Of a stretch of 64,000 bases of DNA, positions 57,481 to 64,000 are shown piece by piece. Position 1 is the stretch's first letter; each line of letters opens with the position of its first letter. The DNA is taken from NCBI RefSeq assembly GCF_030717995.2, contig NZ_CP157743.1, forward strand, positions 2,878,501-2,942,500, in the 5' to 3' direction. The notes beneath the pieces are model-generated. The model saw nothing but the letters and a program-made list of their open reading frames with translations, searched no databases and was not told where the DNA came from. The stretch comes from Methylomarinum sp. Ch1-1 (GTDB taxonomy: Bacteria > Pseudomonadota > Gammaproteobacteria > Methylococcales > Methylomonadaceae). Both the position numbers and the translations under genes were made by a program.

Positions 57481-58350
57481 ATGCCTTTACAACAACTGGT
57501 CGAATATTTCAATGATCGCTTGGAGTGGGAGCATCGTACCCATTTCCGCCCTTTTTTCTTGAAACAGGGCGCCGTTCATGGCCTATTCGGTCCCATTCGG
57601 ATCGGAACCCATTTGGAGCCGGTCCGGGAAACGCTGGATCCTGAACGAATCCTAGGTTATGCCGCGGGCTTGCAGGTCACGACTGCCGAAATACCGCATC
57701 TTCAGAGTCATGAGCTGGAGCTGATTCTGTCGCTGCCCAACAGGCGAGCATTCGGCGCGGATTCGATCGTCGAATTCGATCGCCTGGCTCGCACTGTGCA
57801 CATGCTCAATTTTCTGCCGCATTCGCATGAGCCGGTTTTCCTGCAATTGGAGGTCGATCCCCGGCACATCCTCGGCGTCAAAAAAGACCACGGCGCTTAT
57901 TTCAAGGAAGTCATCGCCAAATGCGGCCTGGAGACCGGCAATATCGTGATCGCCTTGCGGCTCAGCCCCGTCTATGCGCAATACTACGAAGCGTTGATGG
58001 TCGGACTCGAAAACTACCGGAAACGCGGATACCGCCTGGCCCTGAAGCTTGACTATCCGGCGCTGGGCGGTTCGGCGGTGGCGCTGATAAGCACGCTGTC
58101 TCCGGATTGGGTCGAGGTGTCCGCCAAGGGCTTCGCCGTGATCGAAGACCCGAATTTGTCGCAAAAACTGCAACAGGCGCAAAGGCTGGCGGCTTCGGTC
58201 GGAGCGCGATCCGTATTGTCGGATATCGACGATCAAAAGATCGATAATTTGGCCCGCGATGTCGGTTTTGAATGGGTGGCGGGAAGCTATTACCAAACAC
58301 CCGGTTCGGTCTGGAAGGATGACTCGCCACGTTTGGCGCAAGTTGGTTGA
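57481..58350 (+). CDS. Degenerate EAL-domain protein
   Basis: A 289-residue protein whose barrel pattern matches EAL-domain proteins (FDRLARTVHMLNFLPHSHEP, VFLQLEVDPRHILGV, IALRLSPVYAQYYEAL, LSPDWVEVSAKGFAVI). It lacks a proper EALxR motif and most metal ligands, so it probably does not cleave c-di-GMP. It lies divergent from a CysB-like gene and may act by binding protein or nucleotide. AAGGAG precedes the start. Confidence 0.75.
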   Translation: MPLQQLVEYFNDRLEWEHRTHFRPFFLKQGAVHGLFGPIRIGTHLEPVRETLDPERILGYAAGLQVTTAEIPHLQSHELELILSLPNRRAFGADSIVEFDRLARTVHMLNFLPHSHEPVFLQLEVDPRHILGVKKDHGAYFKEVIAKCGLETGNIVIALRLSPVYAQYYEALMVGLENYRKRGYRLALKLDYPALGGSAVALISTLSPDWVEVSAKGFAVIEDPNLSQKLQQAQRLAASVGARSVLSDIDDQKIDNLARDVGFEWVAGSYYQTPGSVWKDDSPRLAQVG

Positions 58351-58394
58351 ACCCATTTTTATAGAATCAGAGTCAACAAGCATGAGGTGAAGCG

Positions 58395-59024
58395 ATGAAC
58401 AGTAAGATTCTCATAGTGCCCGGCTATCATGGCAGCGGCGAAAATCATTGGCAAACCTGGCTGGAACGGGCCTTGCCCGGGTGCGAGCGCGTCCGTGGCA
58501 TCGATTGGGAACGACCGGAACTGTTCTCTTGGGCCGATGCCATTGATAATCATATTGAGAAAATCGGCCATCGAGTCATTCTGGTCGCGCACAGTTTTGG
58601 CTGTCTGGCCAGCAGTATCGTCGCCTCTCGCCGGCCGGACCAGGTGAATGGACTGATCATGGTGGCGCCGGCATCGCCGCTGCGCTTCTCGCTGCACGGC
58701 TTGATCGAGCATGAATCCGATGCAAGCGCCTCGATCGCTGTTCATCTGCCTCGGCAAAAGCTCGAAACCACGGGTTTGTTAGTGGCGAGTGAGAACGACC
58801 CGTGGCTGAGTTTCGCGCATGCCAAACAACTCAGCCGGTTCTGGGGGCTGGCTTTTTACAATGCCGGTCCGGCGGGCCACATCAACAGCGATTCCGGTCA
58901 TGGCCAATGGCCGTTGATTCGGGAACTCGTCCTGGAATTGCAGGAGAAAACAGCACCTGATTTATCAGGCAGCCAACCACTTTATGCGGCGCGCGCTTTC
59001 GATCATTTGCCGGGAGGGGGATGA
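58395..59024 (+). CDS. RBBP9/YdeN-family serine hydrolase
   Basis: A 209-residue alpha/beta hydrolase: the start ILIVPGYHGSGENHWQTWLE is typical of the family, the nucleophile is in VILVAHSFGCLASSIV (Ser), the acid Asp in LVASENDPWLSF, and the His in GHINSDSGHGQWPL. The physiological ester is unknown. It is 44 bp after the EAL gene and overlaps the next by 4 bases, so the three are one transcript. Confidence 0.87.
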   Translation: MNSKILIVPGYHGSGENHWQTWLERALPGCERVRGIDWERPELFSWADAIDNHIEKIGHRVILVAHSFGCLASSIVASRRPDQVNGLIMVAPASPLRFSLHGLIEHESDASASIAVHLPRQKLETTGLLVASENDPWLSFAHAKQLSRFWGLAFYNAGPAGHINSDSGHGQWPLIRELVLELQEKTAPDLSGSQPLYAARAFDHLPGGG

Positions 59025-59851
59025 TGGCTATTTTTATCGAATTCATCATCGGTGCGCTGCTTGCCCTGTATTTTCACTGGATGCTCAAATACGAGGAAGC
59101 GGCCTTTATCATCTTCGGCGTCGGCGTGCTGCTGTCTCTGGCCACTTATTTGATTCGCGAAGAAATTGTCCGCGCACGGCGCAGTTTGGCGAATTTGCAC
59201 CACAGCGGCTACAAAATCAGCGAAGCCCTCGCGGCCATCGCCGAACCAGCGTGCCGGGAGAAATCACGGGAATTGTTGAAGGACTTCAGGCGCAATCTGG
59301 GCCTGCTCGAACGCGGTTGCCTGTTGTTGAACGAAGCGGAGTTTTATCTGGAAAGCGCGAAAGCGCTGGAGCAGACAAAACACCGTGTCAAAGCGGTCGA
59401 TCCGATGCTGGTCAACTGGGATAGCCGGGGGGCGTTGGTCAATTACTATCAGGCCAATCTGGACGCTTTGGCGCGCGGGGTTCGGATTACCCGTGTGTTC
59501 GTGATAGGCCGCCGGGATTGCCACGATCCGGCGGTACAAAAGGTTTTGCAACGGCAAAGTGACGACGGCGTCGATGTGCGTATCGCGTTTCGCGAGGATT
59601 TGCCGCTGAAAAACGGGGACGGTTTCAATGGTTCGCTGGATTTTGCCGTTTATAACGATAGGGTGGTTGCCGATCGTGAACAGGGTAATCAATACTATTT
59701 CGGTATCAAAACCCACGAGAAGGCGGAAGTCGATAAATACAACCGGCTGTTCGATCTCATCGAGCATCACGCCCATCGCTGGCTGAATGAACCGGACAGC
59801 GAACGTTACCTGAAGCAATTCAGCAACGCGTCGACCGTATCCGGGACTTAA
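59021..59851 (+). CDS. Membrane-anchored protein of unknown function
   Basis: A 276-residue protein with two N-terminal helices (FIEFIIGALLALYFHW and AAFIIFGVGVLLSLATYLI), then a soluble part (LLERGCLLLNEAEFYLESAK; VKAVDPMLVNW; RGVRITRVFVIGRR; GSLDFAVYNDRVVADREQGN) that recalls one half of phospholipase D-like folds without a clear HKD motif. It is coupled to the hydrolase before it. No function can be named. Confidence 0.7.
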   Translation: MMAIFIEFIIGALLALYFHWMLKYEEAAFIIFGVGVLLSLATYLIREEIVRARRSLANLHHSGYKISEALAAIAEPACREKSRELLKDFRRNLGLLERGCLLLNEAEFYLESAKALEQTKHRVKAVDPMLVNWDSRGALVNYYQANLDALARGVRITRVFVIGRRDCHDPAVQKVLQRQSDDGVDVRIAFREDLPLKNGDGFNGSLDFAVYNDRVVADREQGNQYYFGIKTHEKAEVDKYNRLFDLIEHHAHRWLNEPDSERYLKQFSNASTVSGT

Positions 59852-59942
59852 TTCCATGCCGGTCAATGGTCCGCTTGATTCGATCAAACAGTTGCGCGAC
59901 GGGAAAAAACAGCATCTGCGTCAGCGGAGGAGCTGTTTTTCG

Positions 59943-60662
59943 TTATTGAATAAGAAACCACAGTCCAAAACCGGCGATCATCGCGTCTATCAAACAAGTG
60001 AACATCGAAACGGACATTTCAGCCAACCAACGCTTGCCGATCAATGAACCCAAAATCATCACCGGACCGGTTAGTAACCCTACTAGCCACGTATTTGTCG
60101 TGGTCGCGTTCAGGCCCTGATAGGCAAGTAATTTACTGATGTGTACCATGCTCGTACCCAAGGCTTCGGTGCCGATGAAAGCGCCTTTGACCAAGCCGTA
60201 AGACAAATAAAACGGGGCCAGAAAAGGGCCCGCACTGCCAACCAGCGCCGAAACAACCGAAAATGCCGCGCCGATCGGCATAAACCAAGGCGTTTGGAAA
60301 CCGGTCGCCGAATATTTAAACAGATGGCGCCATGCCACCGATGCAATCAAAAACGCCCCCAGAATAGCGGTTAGCTTGCTATCGGGGAGCCGGGCAAACA
60401 GCCAGGCGCCAAGGAATGAACAGGGGATCGCACCGCAGCAAAACCAGAATACGACGACCGGCTGAATGGCTTGGCGGTTCAAAACGACTCGGCTCAAATT
60501 TCCGCACAGTTGAGCAGCCGTATAGATGGAAACGGCTTCCCGGGCGCCAAATACGGAGACCAGCACCGGCAGTAAAATCACGCCGCCGCCTGTTCCTGCT
60601 ACGGCGGCAAGCGTTGAAGCAGCCAGCGCGGCGCTTGCTATCAGAAAAGCGACATCCATCAA
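59943..60662 (-). CDS. TSUP-family (TauE/SafE) anion exporter
   Basis: A 239-residue protein with about eight hydrophobic helices and the family repeats: AAVAGTGGGVILLPVLVSVF and SALVGSAGPFLAPFYLSYGL (two GxGG-like motifs). Members move sulfite, sulfonates or other sulfur anions across the inner membrane. It lies beside the sulfur-storage genes on the same strand, which fits a sulfur role. It ends convergently with the 59021 gene. Confidence 0.88.
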   Translation of the reverse strand: MMDVAFLIASAALAASTLAAVAGTGGGVILLPVLVSVFGAREAVSIYTAAQLCGNLSRVVLNRQAIQPVVVFWFCCGAIPCSFLGAWLFARLPDSKLTAILGAFLIASVAWRHLFKYSATGFQTPWFMPIGAAFSVVSALVGSAGPFLAPFYLSYGLVKGAFIGTEALGTSMVHISKLLAYQGLNATTTNTWLVGLLTGPVMILGSLIGKRWLAEMSVSMFTCLIDAMIAGFGLWFLIQ

Positions 60663-60872
60663 ATGAAGCCGCTACTGGTAGAAACAACCGTCAAACCGTT
60701 TGGCACGAGGGCTGGCGGCTTGTTTGGCGGTCTGGCGCCCTTGTAATCGGAAGCCGTTTGGAAATGATTTGCCAAGGTATTATAGCGTCACGGTTTTTGA
60801 AAGGGTGAAAGAAGCGATGCGTTGGCGTAACGGATTTTACCGCTCTTCCAAACAGCTCATCCGGTAATTTTT

Positions 60873-62669
60873 TCAACTGAAAAAGGTTTTCGTTCCCGCC
60901 AGGCGTTTTAAGGATTCGATCAGAACATTGACCTCCTCATGGGTGTTGTAAAACGCCAATGACGGGCGCACCGTGCTTTCATGGCCGAAATGGCGCAGTA
61001 TCGGTTGCGCGCAGTGATGCCCGGAACGGACTGCGATACCTTCCTGGTTCAGTGCTTTGCCGACGTCCGCGGTGCTGTGTCCTTTCAACACGAACGACAA
61101 GACACTGGTTTTGTCTTGCGCGGCGCCGATCAGACGTAACCCAGGAATGCACTTGAGCAGTTCGGTCGCGTATTCGAGCAGTTCGTGCTCGTAACGGGCA
61201 ACATTCACGATGCCGATGCCTTGAAGGTATTCTAGCGCGGCGCCGAGACCGACTGCGTCGGCGATGTTGCCGGTACCGGCTTCGAAGCGGGCGGGTGCGG
61301 GTTGGTAAACGGTCTTTTCAAACGTGACATCCTCGATCATGTTACCGCCGCCTTGCCACGGCTCCATCGAATTGAGCAGTTCTTCCTTGCCGTACAACAC
61401 GCCGATACCGGTGGGGCCAAATATCTTGTGTCCGGAAAACACCAGCCAATCGCAGTTCAGTTGCTGAACGTCGACGCCGAGATGCGACACCGATTGCGCG
61501 GCATCCAATAAGACCTTTGCGCCGACCTGTTGCGCCATCGCGATCATTTCCTCAGCCGGTGTAATCGTGCCCAAAGCGTTCGAGACATGCGTGAACGAAA
61601 CCAGTTTGGTTTTGGCATTCAGCAGTTTCTGATACTCACTCAAAATGACCTGGCCGCTGTCATCGACCGGAATGACGCGCAGCACCGCGCCGGTTTCCCG
61701 GCAAAGCTGTTGCCACGGCACGATGTTGGCGTGATGTTCGAGCCAACTGATGACGATTTCGTCGCCTTCACCGATATGTTGTCTGCCGTAACTTTGCGCC
61801 ACTAGATTGATAGCTTCGGTGGACCCGCGCACAAACACGATCTCCTTTGGCGATGACGCATTCAGGAAACGTGTGACGATATCGCGAGCTTTTTCATAGG
61901 CATCGGTCGCACGCGCGGCCAGTTCATGGGCAGCACGGTGAATGTTCGAGTTTTCGTAGCTGTAAAACTCGCTCAACCGGTCGATCACGACTTGCGGCTT
62001 TTGTGTCGTCGCGGCATTGTCAAACCATACCAAAGGCCGGCCATTGACTAATTCGCTCAATATCGGAAAGTCACGGCGTATGGCATGGACATCGAATGGC
62101 GGATGAGTCGAACCCAACCCGGCCTCTTGAGCCGCACGGCCCAATTGCGCTACTTCATTGAGAAAATAATAACCACCTACCGACTGTGGCGTTGCCAAAG
62201 TATTTGCCGGAGCCTTCAAATGTTGCGCTAACAAGGTTTTGAGTTCCGCTTGTAACGGCAAACCGCTGGGTTGAAGCGGATGCCGACCGAGTAACGATTG
62301 TTCGGCAGCCGGAATCGGCGGGATCGACTCGTGAGTCGCCGCCGAGCCTGGAATTTTCAAGTCCAAAGCTTGCGTTTCCGAACTGACGGGTGCTTTGGCG
62401 GAACGTTGTAAATAATCGCTGAGTTGTTCCTTGAGATCGGTTTCCAGTGGCAAGCCGCTCGGTTGCAACGAATGACGGCCAATAATCGCTTGCTCCGCTG
62501 CCGGAATCGGCTGAACCGGATTATGCGTGGCAGCCGAGCCCGGTACGCCGAAATCAGCCTCCGAAACCGGCGGGGCGGCGAACAGCGCGTTGGCCCACTG
62601 CGTTAACTGGCTTTCATCGGGTAGGCCTAATGCGCTTGAGTCGATGTTTGTTGAATTATTTGTAGTCAT
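60873..62669 (-). CDS. Cysteine desulfurase cargo of family 2A encapsulin
   Basis: The start at 62669 (MTTNNSTNID) lies inside the end of the shell gene, a 14-base overlap. Residues 1-190 are a low-complexity loading region with two near-copies: GVPGSAATH...PIPAAEQAIIGRH...LQPSGLPLE (41-76) and IPGSAATH...PIPAAEQSLLGRH...LQPSGLPLQ (106-140). From about 192 comes a SufS-type desulfurase: FDNAATTQKPQVV, the PLP Lys in DWLVFSGHKIFGPTGIG, and the active Cys in VRSGHHCAQPIL. It takes sulfur from cysteine; in this system the sulfur is stored inside the shell. Confidence 0.95.
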   Translation of the reverse strand: MTTNNSTNIDSSALGLPDESQLTQWANALFAAPPVSEADFGVPGSAATHNPVQPIPAAEQAIIGRHSLQPSGLPLETDLKEQLSDYLQRSAKAPVSSETQALDLKIPGSAATHESIPPIPAAEQSLLGRHPLQPSGLPLQAELKTLLAQHLKAPANTLATPQSVGGYYFLNEVAQLGRAAQEAGLGSTHPPFDVHAIRRDFPILSELVNGRPLVWFDNAATTQKPQVVIDRLSEFYSYENSNIHRAAHELAARATDAYEKARDIVTRFLNASSPKEIVFVRGSTEAINLVAQSYGRQHIGEGDEIVISWLEHHANIVPWQQLCRETGAVLRVIPVDDSGQVILSEYQKLLNAKTKLVSFTHVSNALGTITPAEEMIAMAQQVGAKVLLDAAQSVSHLGVDVQQLNCDWLVFSGHKIFGPTGIGVLYGKEELLNSMEPWQGGGNMIEDVTFEKTVYQPAPARFEAGTGNIADAVGLGAALEYLQGIGIVNVARYEHELLEYATELLKCIPGLRLIGAAQDKTSVLSFVLKGHSTADVGKALNQEGIAVRSGHHCAQPILRHFGHESTVRPSLAFYNTHEEVNVLIESLKRLAGTKTFFS

Positions 62670-63579
62670 AGTATTGGTCCACGGCAACATTTTCGAGTAC
62701 GCCGATCGCGTCTTCGGTCAAAACGGCCAGCGAACAATAGAGTGATACCAAGTATGAAGCGATGGCTTTATGATTGATGCCCATGAAGCGCACCGACAAG
62801 CCCATGCTCAGTTCGTCGGTCAGGTTGGGTTGATACAGACCGACGACGCCTTGGCGGCTTTCGCCGGTGCGCAGCAGCAGGATGTTGGTCGTTTCATTGG
62901 TGACTTTGAGTTTATCGGTGGGAATCAACGGAATGCCGCGCCAGGTGACGAATTGAGAACCGAATAGGCTTAAGGTCGGCGGCGGTGTGCCGCGGCGGGT
63001 CGCTTCCCGGCCGAAGGCGGCGATTGCGCGCGGATGCGCGAGGAAAAACGCAGGTTCTTTCCACACTTTTGAGATCAATTCGTCAAGGTCGTCAGGGGTC
63101 GGTGCGCCATTACGGGTTTGCACCTTTTGCGAATCGGCGACATTGTTCAGCAAGCCGTATTCGGCGTTGTTGATCAATTCGCTTTCCTGCCTTTCCTTGA
63201 CGGTCTCGATGGTCAGTCGCAACTGTTCGTGAATTTGATTGTGCGGGCTGCTGTATAAATCGGCGACGCGGGTGTGGACATCGAGTACCGTATTCACCGC
63301 GTTCAAACGGTATTCGCGGCCCCATTCCTCGTAATCGACATAGGTTTGCGGCAACACTTTTTCGTCGAGGCTGGAACAATCGACCGCGATACTGGTTTCG
63401 CTCTTGACTTTGTTGACACGGTAGATACCGGCTTCGACCGGCACCCAGGGCAACAGATGAACGAGCCAGCGCGGCGTGATCGTCCCCATCATCGGCACGG
63501 TTTTGGTCGCATTCGACAGCGTACGCGCGGCGACGTCGCCTAGCGCGGTATGGGCTTGATGAATATCGGATTCGGTCAT
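62656..63579 (-). CDS. Family 2A encapsulin shell protein
   Basis: A 307-residue HK97-fold shell protein of the SrpI-like family 2A: TLSNATKTVPMMGTITPRWL at the N-terminal arm, DVHTRVADLYSSPHNQIHEQ, VWKEPAFFLAHPRAIAAFG, GSQFVTWRGIPLIPTDKL and the end VLENVAVDQYYDYK. It self-assembles into a cytoplasmic nanocompartment that holds the cysteine desulfurase encoded next. GGAGA lies 6 bases before the start. The partner order (cysE, shell, cargo) is the usual one. Confidence 0.95.
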   Translation of the reverse strand: MTESDIHQAHTALGDVAARTLSNATKTVPMMGTITPRWLVHLLPWVPVEAGIYRVNKVKSETSIAVDCSSLDEKVLPQTYVDYEEWGREYRLNAVNTVLDVHTRVADLYSSPHNQIHEQLRLTIETVKERQESELINNAEYGLLNNVADSQKVQTRNGAPTPDDLDELISKVWKEPAFFLAHPRAIAAFGREATRRGTPPPTLSLFGSQFVTWRGIPLIPTDKLKVTNETTNILLLRTGESRQGVVGLYQPNLTDELSMGLSVRFMGINHKAIASYLVSLYCSLAVLTEDAIGVLENVAVDQYYDYK

Positions 63580-63605
63580 GATTTATCTCCTGGTTGTTAT
63601 TAAGT

Positions 63606-64000
63606 TCAATTTTGTTGTTGCATGTGTTGTTGCGTGATCACGCTGCCGGGCGGAACGCTTTCGGTCAGCCACACATTGCCGCCGATCGTGGAGCCTTTGC
63701 CGAGGGTGATACGGCCCAGAATGGTGGCGCCCGCATAAATCACCACGTCGTCTTCGACGATGGGATGGCGGAGGTTGCCTTTCACCAGGCTGCCATCCGG
63801 GTTTTTCGGAAAGCGTTTGGCGCCCAAGGTGACGGCCTGATACACGCGGACATGCCGACCGATGACCGCGGTTTCGCCGATCACGACGCCGGTGCCGTGA
63901 TCGATGAAGAAACTTTCGCCGATCGTGGCGCCGGGGTGGATGTCGATGCCGGTGGCGGAATGGGCAATTTCGGCAATCATGCGCGCGGTCAGCGGCGCTC
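63606..64000 (-). CDS. cysE: Serine O-acetyltransferase (C-terminal part, cut by the window edge)
   Basis: About 131 residues of the left-handed beta-helix domain: [60 protein letters not shown] and [17 protein letters not shown]. The catalytic His-Asp pair region (DHGTG) is present. It makes O-acetylserine for cysteine synthesis, which supplies the desulfurase in the encapsulin. The short C-terminus fits the EpsC-like type seen in these clusters. The N-terminal part lies beyond the window. Confidence 0.92.
   Translation of the reverse strand, partial: APLTARMIAEIAHSATGIDIHPGATIGESFFIDHGTGVVIGETAVIGRHVRVYQAVTLGAKRFPKNPDGSLVKGNLRHPIVEDDVVIYAGATILGRITLGKGSTIGGNVWLTESVPPGSVITQQHMQQQN

Noticed and set aside
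1-64000. tRNA, rRNA, CRISPR array, replication origin or prophage
   Set aside because: No cloverleaf, rRNA segment, spacer-repeat array, DnaA-box cluster or phage structural gene was recognised on reading the window.

Overview
The window looks like a piece of a gammaproteobacterial chromosome of moderate GC, probably from a methanotroph of the Methylococcales type. That is an inference from the gnd-zwf-pgi cluster, the family 2A encapsulin, and intergenic palindromic repeats of a style I associate with that group; no methane-oxidation gene is present. Core metabolic genes are intact. The window is also crowded with mobile DNA, much of it nested and decaying through single-base deletions.

Layout. 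1-2085: an IS5-type element inserted in a larger transposase gene. 2384-5938: nitrosative-stress module (hcr, hcp, a divergent Crp/Fnr regulator, and an FNR/Dnr box between them). 6173-6561: three non-autonomous elements nested in one another. 6625-9190: hvfABCD-type operon for a Cys-rich copper-binding RiPP. 9384-10935: remains of a phosphate ABC transporter and a broken tetR whose operators survive. 11055-16258: SRPBCC/DoxX-like/redoxin genes, a TVP38-reductase fusion and an orphan MotB-like protein. 16880-23658: five-gene operon (acetolactate synthase, aldehyde dehydrogenase, DUF3179, MetE-like, malic enzyme). 24895-28169: a lipoprotein hydrolase gene cut in its signal peptide by an IS. 28182-30200: a second copy of the outer nested repeat followed directly by a group II intron. 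30560-36559: GH100 invertase and gnd-zwf-pgi. 36736-40067: gene fossils, ZIP transporter, HAD protein, redoxin, haloalkane-dehalogenase-like hydrolase. 40056-51755: an 11.7-kb Tn3-family transposon carrying an Rhs polymorphic toxin locus. 51837-52505: type II haloacid dehalogenase. 52581-54287: a MITE holding a 69-bp palindrome and an IS1111-type element. 54361-59851: a disulfide reductase, a CysB-like regulator, a degenerate EAL protein and others. 59943-64000: TSUP exporter, cysteine desulfurase cargo, family 2A encapsulin shell and serine acetyltransferase.

The most notable reading is the Tn3-family transposon. It has 38-bp inverted repeats, a 5-bp target duplication (TTGAC), tnpR, a res-like region and tnpA. 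Its cargo is a lipoprotein with a C39-like peptidase fold, Rhs/YD repeats, a toxin tip and a downstream immunity candidate. It landed three codons before the stop of the haloalkane dehalogenase gene. Removing it puts that gene about 70 bp upstream of the haloacid dehalogenase gene, so a dehalogenation gene pair was split by the transposon.

A second theme is that the window holds its own empty sites. A 69-bp palindrome, a 169-bp MITE, an IS4-type element, the IS1111-type element and two other ISs can each be removed on paper to restore the interrupted sequence. This fixes their ends and target duplications without outside data.
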